The position numbers and the translations under genes were made by a program. Below, piece by piece: positions 8,367 through 16,864 of a stretch of DNA of 32,965 nucleotides; within the stretch, counting starts at the first letter, position 1; the number at the start of each line of letters is the position of its first letter. This DNA is from Rhizobiaceae bacterium (GTDB lineage: Bacteria; Pseudomonadota; Alphaproteobacteria; Rhizobiales; Rhizobiaceae): positions 1 to 32,965 of the forward strand of contig JALSIJ010000015.1 of assembly GCA_026981655.1 (NCBI GenBank), written 5' to 3'. The notes under the pieces are model-generated. The model saw only the letters and a program-made list of their open reading frames with translations, had not been told where the DNA came from and made no database searches.

Positions 8367-10118
8367 ATGTATATCCGTATCCTTACTGCTCTAATATTTG
8401 TATTTTTCACATTGCCAAATGCCAATTCCCAGCAGGCAACAGATAGTGTAGCGCCTGAACCTGCCTCCCCCAAGCGGCCAGTAAAAACCAAGCCGGTCAT
8501 TGCAAAAAACTGGATGATTTCCGCCGCTAACCCTTTGGCCGTAAAGGCCGGGGCCAGTATTTTGCGCAAAGGCGGAACCGCCGCCGATGCGGCCATTGCC
8601 GTGCAACTGGTTTTGGGGCTGGTCGAACCACAGTCCTCGGGCCTTGGGGGCGGTGCATTTGTAATTTATTTTGATGCAGCTTCAGGAAAACTGACCACGC
8701 TTGATGGCCGCGAGACAGCTCCAATGGCTGCAACCCCTCGCCTGTTTCAAGACGATAAAGGTGAGCCGCTAAAATTTTACAGCGCCGTTGTTGGTGGCCG
8801 CTCTGTCGGCGTTCCCGGGACACCAAAATTACTGGAAGAACTTCACAGCCGTTGGGGGAAAGCCCCTTGGCCTAGCCTTTTTAACGATGCAATTGCACTT
8901 TCAGCCAACGGTTTTCAGGTTTCCCCACGGCTGGAAAGACTGGTTCGCAAGGATTTAAAACGCCTCGGCAGCGACCAAGTCACCAGCGCCTATTTCATGC
9001 CGAACGGCAAACCAATCACTGCTGGAGATATATTAAAGAACCCCGTCTATGCAGAAAGCCTCAAGATTTTCGCCGCAGAAAAATCCGCACCATTCTATCG
9101 GGGAAAGATCGCCAACAGCATTGTTGAAAAAATTCGAAATGCCAAGAAAAACCCCGGCATCATGCTGCTGTCTGATTTGGCCCGCTATCAAATAAAGCAG
9201 CGCCCGCCCGTTTGTGTAGTCTACCGCGCCCACAAAATTTGCGGCATGGGCCCGCCCTCATCCGGCGGACTGACCGTCGGCCAGATACTCGGCATTCTTC
9301 AATCCTATGATCTAAAATCCCTTGGCCCAGATAATCCTCAAAGCTGGCGACTGATCGGAGATGCCTCACGATTGGCATTTGCCGATCGGGGGCGCTACAT
9401 GGCTGATATTGACTATGTTCCCCTGCCGCTTAAAGGATTGATTGATCCCGTTTATCTGGCGGAGCGTTCAAAATTATTGCAAGGCCGAATGAGCCTGAAA
9501 ACCGTGCTACCCGGCACACCAAAATGGGATCACGCCCAATTATACGCCGATGATGAGGCCATTGAACTGCCATCGACCAGCCATTTTTCTATTGTCGACC
9601 AATACGGCAATGCACTTTCGATGACGACAACAATCGAAAATGGGTTTGGCTCCAGGCTTATGACAAATGGTTTTTTGCTCAACAATGAATTGACGGATTT
9701 TTCTTTTCGTTCCCACAAAGACGGCATACCGATTGCAAACCGGGTGGAGCCAGGAAAACGCCCCCGCTCATCTATGGCCCCCACCATTGTAATGAAAGAC
9801 GGCAAACCCAGATTTGTCATTGGCTCTCCCGGTGGTAGCCGGATCATCGGCTATGTGGCCAAAACAATTATTGCATGGCTTGATTGGGACATGAATGTGC
9901 AGGAAGCCATTAATTTACCCCATATGGTCAACCGTTTCGGTATTTTCGACATAGAAAAAAACGCAAAAATTGACGTGATGAAGCAAATGTTGCGTGCACT
10001 TGGCTATTTTGCAGTATTGAAAAACCTGAATTCAGGCCTACATGGCATCGAGATTACACCAGATGGCCTGCAAGGTGGTGCAGACAACCGCCGTGAAGGC
10101 ATTGCATATGGAGAATAA
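8367..10118 (+). CDS. ggt: Gamma-glutamyltranspeptidase
   Basis: 583 residues, with a signal peptide (MYIRILTALIFVFFTLPNAN), so periplasmic. The enzyme removes the gamma-glutamyl group from glutathione and related compounds by hydrolysis or transfer. Landmarks are GGTAADAAIAVQLVLGLVEP, SSGLGGGAFVIYFD, TLDGRETAP, the self-cleavage site in PSTSHFSIVD and NGFLLNNELTDFS. The new N-terminal threonine of the small subunit should be T404. The C-terminal GSPGGSRIIGY loop is present, so the enzyme looks complete and active. CAGGAA lies upstream of the ATG. Glutathione breakdown could feed cysteine and sulfur metabolism; that link is inference. Confidence 0.93.
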   Translation: MYIRILTALIFVFFTLPNANSQQATDSVAPEPASPKRPVKTKPVIAKNWMISAANPLAVKAGASILRKGGTAADAAIAVQLVLGLVEPQSSGLGGGAFVIYFDAASGKLTTLDGRETAPMAATPRLFQDDKGEPLKFYSAVVGGRSVGVPGTPKLLEELHSRWGKAPWPSLFNDAIALSANGFQVSPRLERLVRKDLKRLGSDQVTSAYFMPNGKPITAGDILKNPVYAESLKIFAAEKSAPFYRGKIANSIVEKIRNAKKNPGIMLLSDLARYQIKQRPPVCVVYRAHKICGMGPPSSGGLTVGQILGILQSYDLKSLGPDNPQSWRLIGDASRLAFADRGRYMADIDYVPLPLKGLIDPVYLAERSKLLQGRMSLKTVLPGTPKWDHAQLYADDEAIELPSTSHFSIVDQYGNALSMTTTIENGFGSRLMTNGFLLNNELTDFSFRSHKDGIPIANRVEPGKRPRSSMAPTIVMKDGKPRFVIGSPGGSRIIGYVAKTIIAWLDWDMNVQEAINLPHMVNRFGIFDIEKNAKIDVMKQMLRALGYFAVLKNLNSGLHGIEITPDGLQGGADNRREGIAYGE

Positions 10119-10198
10119 TGGCGTTTGTGATGCCACTATGAAACATTTGTAACATTGTAACAGTCGTTCACAATATTAGAGAGCGGCCAAATTTCTCA

Positions 10199-10226
10199 TT
10201 GACATTCAATTATTAGAATATATTAA
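10199..10226 (+). promoter_or_regulatory. Sigma-70 type promoter for the structured RNA or SulP leader
   Basis: TTGACA (10199-10204), a 16-base spacer, then TATTAA (10221-10226). Transcription would start near 10233, in a 341-base gap between ggt and the SulP gene that otherwise holds no reading frame of note. Confidence 0.5.
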
Positions 10227-10232
10227 TACACA

Positions 10233-10394
10233 TAGTTAGAACGACATCGTTCACAACGGCGGCAACACATTTAGCATATTAGAATCAACAGCTTCACGAG
10301 ATTTGGCGTTTCTCAAGCGCCAAATGGGCGAGACCATCCTCGCTCGATCCTCCCAGGAATGGCCCGGCATTTGCCGGGTCATTTCTTGATTTTT
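10233..10394 (+). ncRNA. Candidate small RNA or structured 5' leader before SulP
   Basis: Downstream of a good promoter lie three consecutive hairpins. The first is ATTTGGCG/CGCCAAAT (10301-10308 with 10318-10325). The second is GCGAG/CTCGC (10328-10332 with 10339-10343). The third is GGCCCGGC/GCCGGGTC (10361-10380, one G-U pair), followed by a T-rich stretch. Between the last two is an exposed TCCTCCCAGGA, which could pair with ribosome sites. The terminator-like end 66 bases before the SulP start fits either a free sRNA of about 160 nt or an attenuated leader of that gene. No known Rfam family was recognised. Confidence 0.45.
10361..10394 (+). terminator. Probable intrinsic terminator
   Basis: CCCGGC-ATTT-GCCGGG core (10363-10378), extended by one G-U and one G-C pair to 10361-10380, followed by ATTTCTTGATTTTT. 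The T-run is interrupted, so strength is uncertain. It would end the candidate RNA described above, or read-through from ggt. Confidence 0.55.
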
Positions 10395-10459
10395 ACAAGC
10401 CGGGCAAATTAACCTATAGCTGCGGCCAAATTTCATAATATTGCTGTGGGATAAACATT

Positions 10460-12235
10460 TTGAAACCGGTAAGCTTGATAGAAATTGTAAATAGAGCTGG
10501 CAAACGGGCATTCTCCGGGGAACAAATCAGCTGGTTTCCACCCTCGATATGGCTAGCCACATACACCAAAGACACCCTCTCCAGCGATTTAATTGCCGCT
10601 CTGATTGTAACAATCATGTTGATACCGCAATCGCTGGCCTATGCCATGTTGGCCGGGTTGCCGCCTGAGGTTGGACTGTACGCTTCAATCTTTCCGTTAC
10701 TTGCCTATGCTATTTTCGGCACCAGCCGCACATTGGCCGTCGGCCCGGTTGCGGTTGTATCATTGTTGACTGCCTCCACCATTGGGGCAATCGCGGCCCA
10801 GGGAACTGTTGATTATTTAACCGCTGCTATCCTGTTGGCATTTATCTCCGGACTGTTCCTATTGCTACTTGGCATCTTCAAACTGGGGTTTCTGGCAAAC
10901 TTTTTAAGCCATCCGGTTATCACCGGTTTCATCAATGCGGCAGCCTTGATTATTGCAACCAGCCAGCTTAAGCACCTGTTGGGTATAGAAGTTTCCGGCC
11001 GCAGTTTTTATGACCTCGTCACATCTATTTTAAGCCAGTTAACGCAGACCAACATGATCACCCTGGCTCTCGGTGCAGCAGTCACAGGTTTCCTGATCTG
11101 GTCACGCAAAGGCATGAAAAAACTGTTGATCGCAAAGGGGATTAAGCCACTGCTTGCCGCTGTTATTTCTAAAGCCGGGCCGCTGATTGCGGTTGTTATT
11201 ACTGTGTTTATTTCAGCCACCTTTGGCCTTGAAGATTATGGCGTGCGCATTGTTGGCGACATTCCGGTAGGACTGCCCAGTCTCAATATTCCATCTTTTA
11301 ATCCGGAGTTATGGTCTACCCTTGTTGGCCCGGCTATTTTGATCAGCATTATCGGGTTTATGGAATCAATTTCTGTTGCCCAAACCCTTGCCGCAAAAAA
11401 ACGCCAACGCATAATTCCAAACCAGGAATTGATCGGCCTTGGTGCAGCTAATATTGCCTCTGCATTTTCCGGCTCCTATCCGGTAACCGGAGGGTTTTCC
11501 CGTTCAGTGGTCAATTTCGATGCCGGTGCCGAGACACCTGCCGCCGGTGCCTTCACCGCAATAGGCATTGCGATTGCTGCCCTGCTGTTAACACCACTGC
11601 TTTATTTTCTTCCGGTTGCAACGCTCGCCGCCATAATCATCGTCGCCGTTGCCTCCCTGATAGACTTCTCCACGATGGCCCAGACCTGGCGTTACTCGCG
11701 AGCGGATTTTGCCGCCATGCTGGCAACAATTATCATAACGCTGCTGTTCGGCGTTGAAAAAGGTGTTATGAGCGGTGTCGCACTATCAATCGGGGTCCAC
11801 CTTTACAATACCAGCCGCCCCCATGTGGCTATCATTGGCAATGTGGCCGGCACCGAGCATTTTCGAAACATTCTGCGCCATGAGGTTTCCACCAGCCCGC
11901 GCATATTATCGCTTCGGGTTGATGAGAGCCTGTACTTCGCCAATGCACGGTTTTTGGAGGACTATATTTATGACCAGGTCGCCAAACGGCCAAAGCTCGA
12001 ACACGTCATACTTCAATGCGCTGCGGTTAATGCAATAGACGCAAGCGCCTTTGAGAGCATCGAAGAAATTAATCGCCGTCTTAAAGATTCAGGCGTTCAG
12101 TTTTCATTGTCAGAAATTAAAGGCCCGGTCATGGACAGGCTGAAAAGAACCGAATTCTTCCATCACCTGACCGGGAAGGTTTATCTCAGCCACTATCAGG
12201 CAATTAAAGAAATCGATCCTGATAGTTTAAAATAG
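10460..12235 (+). CDS. SulP-family anion transporter with STAS domain
   Basis: 591 residues, an inner-membrane protein. The SulP signature region is clear: MLIPQSLAYAMLAGLPPEVG, then LYASIFPLLAYAIFGTSRTL and AVGPVAVVSLLTA. GSYPVTGGFSRSVVN and AGAETPAAG mark later membrane parts. The cytoplasmic STAS domain covers roughly the last 130 residues, with CAAVNAIDASAFESIEEI at its core. SulP proteins carry sulfate, bicarbonate or other anions; sulfate movement would suit a sulfur oxidiser but the substrate is not proven. The start is a TTG at 10460 with GTGGGA upstream; no ATG occurs before the first conserved helix. It is preceded by the structured RNA candidate. Confidence 0.92.
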   Translation: MKPVSLIEIVNRAGKRAFSGEQISWFPPSIWLATYTKDTLSSDLIAALIVTIMLIPQSLAYAMLAGLPPEVGLYASIFPLLAYAIFGTSRTLAVGPVAVVSLLTASTIGAIAAQGTVDYLTAAILLAFISGLFLLLLGIFKLGFLANFLSHPVITGFINAAALIIATSQLKHLLGIEVSGRSFYDLVTSILSQLTQTNMITLALGAAVTGFLIWSRKGMKKLLIAKGIKPLLAAVISKAGPLIAVVITVFISATFGLEDYGVRIVGDIPVGLPSLNIPSFNPELWSTLVGPAILISIIGFMESISVAQTLAAKKRQRIIPNQELIGLGAANIASAFSGSYPVTGGFSRSVVNFDAGAETPAAGAFTAIGIAIAALLLTPLLYFLPVATLAAIIIVAVASLIDFSTMAQTWRYSRADFAAMLATIIITLLFGVEKGVMSGVALSIGVHLYNTSRPHVAIIGNVAGTEHFRNILRHEVSTSPRILSLRVDESLYFANARFLEDYIYDQVAKRPKLEHVILQCAAVNAIDASAFESIEEINRRLKDSGVQFSLSEIKGPVMDRLKRTEFFHHLTGKVYLSHYQAIKEIDPDSLK

Positions 12236-12296
12236 AGCAAACACAGGGCCAAAGCCCCATGTTATTTATTGAAAAACTACTCACATCTGGTCTGGA

Positions 12297-13463
12297 CTAA
12301 CAGGCTCCGAGGTTCTTTCGCCCGATGGGGTCGCCGATATTAGAAAATTCAATTCGAACCTTCTTACCGTTCTGGCAACCTTCAGCATAGAATTTTACTC
12401 CTGCGACTTTCCGTTTGGAGAACGACTTATAAACATCAAGCACAGAATTGCTGGCACAACTCCCTCTGGTCCTTTCTCCGGTCACTTCCCCATAAACATT
12501 GTATGTGACCTGTTTTCTAACAGCACCATCACATAAATTGACAACATAAACACCATTGTTTTGGCTAATGATCTCAGCACGTGTGAGTTTTTGAGACTTC
12601 ACCAGCTTTAACAACTGATTGCGATTATACCGTGGGCCACATTTTCCAAGGTTGAATTGATCAGTTATCCGACCAAAGCGGTTAAGTGTGATTTCAGATT
12701 TACGCCCCTTACGGCACGCCTCAACCACATATTGAGGCAACTGGTCGTCAATGACCTTTACCCGGTCAAACCCAGCTTTTTTCATAATCTTCACAAGATT
12801 TCTCGGATCTATTGCCCGACGACAATCACCAATATCATTTTCGCGACGAATATCGCCGGTACCGGAAATAGTCAACTCTACGCGGGTTAACCCTCTACAT
12901 GCTTCCGCCACATAGCGCGGCAACTGCCGGTCTATAAACTTGATGCGCGTATATCCCTGACGCCTCAGTTCAGCCCTGACATCCGTTGGAGACAATCTGC
13001 TTGGACGGCATCTGCCAAGTCGGCGTTGTTGGCGAACCTCGCCAAAAAGATCAACTGAAACCCGAAGGCGTTCACCATTCAAACAGGCAATCGCTAAATA
13101 TTTATTGCGACGGGCCTCCATATCAATCCGGTCATATCCTTGCTGAACCAAAATCTGTTTTGCCTGTTCCACAGAAATTTGACTGCGGCATTTACCAACT
13201 TCTTGTCGCCATTTTGTCTGGCCGGTAAAAAGGACTTTTATCCGATAACGAACACCATCCAGACACCCCTCTGCCGTTGTTGCACCCAGGCTTTGCTTGA
13301 TAATTGCAACTTCAGTATATCCTTTTGAAATCATTGATCTCTTTACATTGGCACCGGAATTGCCCAATTCTATTCTCAATTGCGCGCCTGATGAGACGGC
13401 CGTTGCAAACCAAATTGCAACAAAAGCAGCAAAAGTGATAATTCTTGACCCAAATATTCGCAT
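12297..13463 (-). CDS. Secreted protein of six cysteine-paired repeats, function unknown
   Basis: 388 residues with a signal peptide (about 1-28, ending near SSGAQ); GGGGAG precedes the ATG. After it come six repeats of about 60 residues (the last about 52). Typical lines are GYDRIDMEARRNKYLAIAC and GYTRIKFIDRQLPRYVAEAC. Each repeat ends with G-x-(I/V)...LG-x-C. The protein has exactly twelve cysteines, as six pairs: 67/92, 127/152, 189/214, 250/275, 311/336 and 363/388. Every pair is spaced 25, which implies one disulfide per repeat in the periplasm. The layout of helix plus sheet recalls PepSY-like modules, but no family was recognised. Between the cysteines the modules are basic. The gene stands alone, convergent with SulP. 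Confidence 0.75.
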   Translation of the reverse strand: MRIFGSRIITFAAFVAIWFATAVSSGAQLRIELGNSGANVKRSMISKGYTEVAIIKQSLGATTAEGCLDGVRYRIKVLFTGQTKWRQEVGKCRSQISVEQAKQILVQQGYDRIDMEARRNKYLAIACLNGERLRVSVDLFGEVRQQRRLGRCRPSRLSPTDVRAELRRQGYTRIKFIDRQLPRYVAEACRGLTRVELTISGTGDIRRENDIGDCRRAIDPRNLVKIMKKAGFDRVKVIDDQLPQYVVEACRKGRKSEITLNRFGRITDQFNLGKCGPRYNRNQLLKLVKSQKLTRAEIISQNNGVYVVNLCDGAVRKQVTYNVYGEVTGERTRGSCASNSVLDVYKSFSKRKVAGVKFYAEGCQNGKKVRIEFSNIGDPIGRKNLGAC

Positions 13464-13662
13464 TTATAATCTCCCCGTTTTTTCATATGATTAGATAATT
13501 TGGGTCAGGAATCAAGCTTTTTACCTAACGTCAATAAAATAATGAACAGCGGCAACTTTTTGATGCCGATATTGTGAACCAAATCCCTTCTCCAGGCCTT
13601 TACATTCTGATTACTGAATGTATATCAACAGGCAGTTAGCAAAATTCAGAATGGAAATCATC

Positions 13663-14238
13663 ATGGCTGTTATCCCTCCTGTTTGTGAATTTGGGTTGAA
13701 GGCCCCATCCTTTCGACTGCGATCGCTCGATGGCAGCTTTGTTACCTTTGATGATATAGCGGGAGAAAATGGCACCATTGTCATGTTTATCTGCAATCAT
13801 TGCCCCTATGTGAAGGCAATCATTGACCGCCTGGTTCGAGACGTTAAAGACCTTCAAGAGCTTGGTATTGGAGCCGTGGCCATCATGTCAAATGACTGGA
13901 ACGCCTACCCTGATGATGCGCCTGAATTCATGGAAATTTTTGCCCGCGAAAATGGGTTTACTTTCCCCTACCTGATCGACGAAGACCAGAGCATTGCCCG
14001 TGCCTTTGATGCGGTTTGCACGCCGGATTTCTTTGGCTACGACAAGAACGGCGGCCTGCAATATCGTGGCAGACTGGATGCTTCCCGCAAGCAGGCCGGA
14101 CCTGAAGATTTGAGGCGTGATCTGTTTGAAGCAATGAAACAGGTTGCTAAAACCGGTAACGGCCCAAAGGATCAGACACCTTCAATGGGATGTTCCATTA
14201 AATGGCGGGACGATGGCATGCCTGTTGCCCAGTCATAG
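13663..14238 (+). CDS. Thioredoxin-family protein, AhpC/TSA-like
   Basis: 191 residues from the ATG at 13663 (MAVIPPVCEFGLKAPSFRL), the usual start of this family; the frame is open 15 codons further up. The fold is that of AhpC/TSA-like thioredoxins, with the redox motif MFICNHCPYVKAI (C44, C47) and the cis-proline region DAVCTPDFFGYD. It ends with the conserved TPSMGCSIKWR segment. No signal peptide is seen, so it should be cytoplasmic. Members are annotated as thiol-disulfide or peroxiredoxin-like proteins; the true substrate is unknown. The rhodanese gene follows after 43 bases in the same direction. Confidence 0.85.
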   Translation: MAVIPPVCEFGLKAPSFRLRSLDGSFVTFDDIAGENGTIVMFICNHCPYVKAIIDRLVRDVKDLQELGIGAVAIMSNDWNAYPDDAPEFMEIFARENGFTFPYLIDEDQSIARAFDAVCTPDFFGYDKNGGLQYRGRLDASRKQAGPEDLRRDLFEAMKQVAKTGNGPKDQTPSMGCSIKWRDDGMPVAQS

Positions 14239-14281
14239 ATCCAATAAATTACCTGTATAATGCGCATAACAGAAAGCACCC

Positions 14282-14758
14282 ATGATGAGCCATAAAACAA
14301 TTAAAAGCGCCATGATTTTAGCTATGACACTGATATTTTCAGCCCCCCTGTATAACATAACGCCCGCCCGCTCTGAATCAAAACCATTGGTTGATCTTTC
14401 GATTAAAACCAAAGGAATAATGGATGCACCATCGGCTTTTGAAAAAGCCAAGAATGGCGAAATAATACTGTTGGATATTCGCTCGCCACAGGAGTGGAAA
14501 GAAACCGGCACCGGCTCTGGAGCAAAACGGGTAAGCATGCACCAGCCGGGTTTTCTGCAAAAGCTGGATGCTCTGACAGGCAATGACAAGTCCAAACCAG
14601 TAGCGCTGATTTGCGCTACCGGAGGGCGGTCCAACTGGCTACAGGGAGAGCTGGTCAAACGCGGATATACCAATATAATCGACGTATCTGAAGGCATGCT
14701 GGGTTCCAGCACTGGCCCGGGCTGGTTAAAGCGCGGACTGCCAGTGGTAAAAAACTAG
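14282..14758 (+). CDS. Exported rhodanese-domain protein
   Basis: 158 residues with a signal peptide (about 1-32), so periplasmic. A single rhodanese domain covers about 45-158: ILLDIRSPQEWKETGTGSGA, then the active loop ICATGGRS with catalytic C111, and GYTNIIDVSEGMLGS. The loop keeps CxxGxRS, so sulfur transfer is plausible. Rhodaneses accept sulfane sulfur from thiosulfate, persulfide or thiols. Its location in the same compartment as the Sox system suggests handling of sulfane sulfur, but that is inference. The ribosome site (AGAAAG) is weak. Confidence 0.88.
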   Translation: MMSHKTIKSAMILAMTLIFSAPLYNITPARSESKPLVDLSIKTKGIMDAPSAFEKAKNGEIILLDIRSPQEWKETGTGSGAKRVSMHQPGFLQKLDALTGNDKSKPVALICATGGRSNWLQGELVKRGYTNIIDVSEGMLGSSTGPGWLKRGLPVVKN

Positions 14759-14941
14759 CGGAACTCAGCGATCAGGATACCGGTGAAAAACTCGCATTGA
14801 TTTGCTGCGATACAAAAAAGTATCTTTTTGATAAATTTTGAATTAGGTGTGAGCGCTGTGTCGGGGGCTCAACGCCCATCCGCCAACCGATTTGTAAAAT
14901 GAATTGCAAACCAGGCAATCATATTGATGGAGCCGAAATAA

Positions 14942-15439
14942 TTGAACGACACTGGTAACGATTTACTTCAGGAAACAGACTATCGAAAAGCACTTGGCTG
15001 CTTCGCCACCGGGGTAACCATTGTCACCACATTGAACCACGATGGCGCCCCTGTCGGTCTCACGGTCAATTCTTTTAATTCAGTATCATTATCACCCGCA
15101 TTGATTTTGTGGAGTTTGAAGCGAAGTTCCGGCAATTTGCAAAATTTTCTGAACTGCACATCTTTCTGCGTCAATGTCCTTTCTGAAGATCAAGCTGAGC
15201 TGGCTCTTCAGTTTGCCGCATCCAATGTTGAAAAATTTGATGGCGTGAAATGGCGCAAAAGCGCCAGCGGAGTACCCAGATTAAATGAGTGCACCGCATT
15301 TTTTGATTGTTCTTTATACAATCACTATGACGGCGGCGACCATGAAATATTCATCGGCAAAGTACAGGAGTTTGGCTCACGCGCATCCCGCCCGCCACTG
15401 ATGTTCATCAATGGCGAATTTAGCCGGCTGGGGTCCTGA
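14942..15439 (+). CDS. Flavin reductase-like FMN-binding protein
   Basis: 165 residues of the flavin reductase-like domain: YRKALGCFATGVTIVTTLNH, then GLTVNSFNSVSLSPALILWS (flavin-binding loop) and HEIFIGKVQEFGSR near the end. Such proteins reduce FMN/FAD with NAD(P)H for a partner monooxygenase. No partner oxygenase is visible nearby. The start is TTG with GGAG 12 bases upstream; no ATG lies near the conserved beginning. It ends 2 bases from the convergent sqr stop. Confidence 0.85.
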   Translation: MNDTGNDLLQETDYRKALGCFATGVTIVTTLNHDGAPVGLTVNSFNSVSLSPALILWSLKRSSGNLQNFLNCTSFCVNVLSEDQAELALQFAASNVEKFDGVKWRKSASGVPRLNECTAFFDCSLYNHYDGGDHEIFIGKVQEFGSRASRPPLMFINGEFSRLGS

Positions 15440-15445
15440 CCCTAG
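15428..15445. repeat. Palindrome CTGGGGTCCTGACCCTAG, second copy
   Basis: It matches the palindrome at 8266-8283 except for one base and spans both stop codons of two convergent genes (15439 and 15442). Here it could act as a small bidirectional hairpin. The recurrence at two unrelated intergenic sites suggests a dispersed short repeat. Confidence 0.5.
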
Positions 15446-16713
15446 TCCTTTAAACGGGTTACATTCATCATTTTCATAATCGCTTTTTCGTAATAAGGCT
15501 CAGATTGGCCCTTACGAATTTTGCGCAAAAAATATTTCTCGAAGGCTATTTTCGCAAAATGCACCCATTTTCCATCCGCAGACCAATTCAGGTTTCTTGG
15601 TGGGTTTTGCGGTTGGGCAAGGAACGCAACGCCGGAATCACCAAAGTCAGCCAGACAAAATGCATTCCATGTTGGCTCATGAGTTGGCTCTTTGCCGTGC
15701 AAAATTTCAGCGATGTTGTGCGAGGTCGCCGCAACCATGCTTTCAATCATAAAGCCGGTTTTTGGAACACCAACAGCAACCGGAGTTGCCTCAAGCGGGG
15801 CAATTGCGATGCAAACACCAACCGAGAAAATGTTTTTGAATTTTGGATTGCGCTGATGTTTGTCCACTATGATAAATCCACGCGGATTAACCAGTCCATC
15901 GATATCACGTACGGCTGGAATGCCACGGAAAGCCGGCAACATCATTGAATATTTGAAGTCCAGCTCATGGTTGTTGGCAATTTCACCATCGGCCTTAAGT
16001 TCAGTAACCGACATTTTGCCTTCTTCTACCTTGTCCACTTTGGCATTGGTTATCCAGCGAATATGGCGCTCACGCATTTCCGATTCAAGCAATCCCTTTG
16101 TATCACCAACACCACCGAGGCCAAGATGACCAACATAAGGTTCTGCCGTCACGAATGTCATTGGAACCTTGTCGCGAATTTTGCGCTTGCGCAGCTCGGT
16201 ATCCATAATCATGGCAAACTCATATGCCGGGCCATAGCAAGAAGCCCCCTGCACTGCACCAACAACAATTGGCCCAGGATCTGCACAGAACTTCTCCCAT
16301 TCGACATTGGCATCAACCGCATGATCAATACTGCAGATTGACTGGGTAAAACCATCGGGTCCTAATCCTGGGACCTCATCAAATGCAAGCTCTGGCCCAG
16401 TTGCAATCACCAGATAATCATAAGAAACAGTTTTTCCGGAAGCCAGATCAATCGTATTTTTGTCGGGATTTAATTTTGCCGCCGCATCTGCGATAAATTC
16501 AATACCTTGCTTTTTGAATACAGCCGCAAGGTCTATGGTAATATCTGCCTTCTTGCGCCAGCCAACGGCAGCCCAGGGATTGCTCGGAGTAAATTGGAAA
16601 TACGGGTTATCAGAAATAACAACAACCTTGTCTTCTTTCCGCGCTAGCTGCTTCATCTCAAACGCCATTGGCACGCCGCCGATACCCGCTCCCATAATTA
16701 CGATATCTGCCAT
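15442..16713 (-). CDS. sqr: Sulfide:quinone oxidoreductase
   Basis: 423 residues. The enzyme oxidises sulfide to sulfane sulfur and passes electrons to the quinone pool at the membrane. It has an N-terminal FAD-binding motif (VIMGAGIGGVPMAFEM). Three cysteines are in the catalytic positions: C127 (SICSIDHA), C159 (GASCYGPAYEF) and C353 (FCLADFGDSG). These are the same residue numbers as recalled for the Rhodobacter capsulatus enzyme. The C-terminal amphipathic part (KIAFEKYFLRKIRKG to NVTRLKD) fits membrane anchoring. No signal peptide is present; this family is attached on the periplasmic side by an unclear route. GGGAG precedes the ATG. The gene stands apart from the sox cluster. Confidence 0.93.
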   Translation of the reverse strand: MADIVIMGAGIGGVPMAFEMKQLARKEDKVVVISDNPYFQFTPSNPWAAVGWRKKADITIDLAAVFKKQGIEFIADAAAKLNPDKNTIDLASGKTVSYDYLVIATGPELAFDEVPGLGPDGFTQSICSIDHAVDANVEWEKFCADPGPIVVGAVQGASCYGPAYEFAMIMDTELRKRKIRDKVPMTFVTAEPYVGHLGLGGVGDTKGLLESEMRERHIRWITNAKVDKVEEGKMSVTELKADGEIANNHELDFKYSMMLPAFRGIPAVRDIDGLVNPRGFIIVDKHQRNPKFKNIFSVGVCIAIAPLEATPVAVGVPKTGFMIESMVAATSHNIAEILHGKEPTHEPTWNAFCLADFGDSGVAFLAQPQNPPRNLNWSADGKWVHFAKIAFEKYFLRKIRKGQSEPYYEKAIMKMMNVTRLKD

Positions 16714-16864
16714 AACTTACTCCCTTTAATTTACAATTTTCCTCTATTGCCAGCTTGCGACGCGATCGGACGCAGTGCAATGCGAATTACAAATTCAGTT
16801 CATTTTGCCGCAATAATTAAAAAGTAGGGTTGATTTACCCATTCCTGCAAAAAAACTGGCCCAA

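Noticed and set aside
14233-14712. Minus-strand frame of 159 codons over the rhodanese gene
   Set aside because: The plus frame has a signal peptide and rhodanese active loop; the minus frame shows nothing.
14759-14941. Possible small gene between the rhodanese and flavin reductase
   Set aside because: No frame with a start, ribosome site and plausible product was found; nothing else recognised in this gap.
16714-16864. SqrR-type operator before sqr
   Set aside because: No ATTC-N8-GAAT match was found in the gap; only GAATT-ACA-AATTC, which has the wrong order and spacing.
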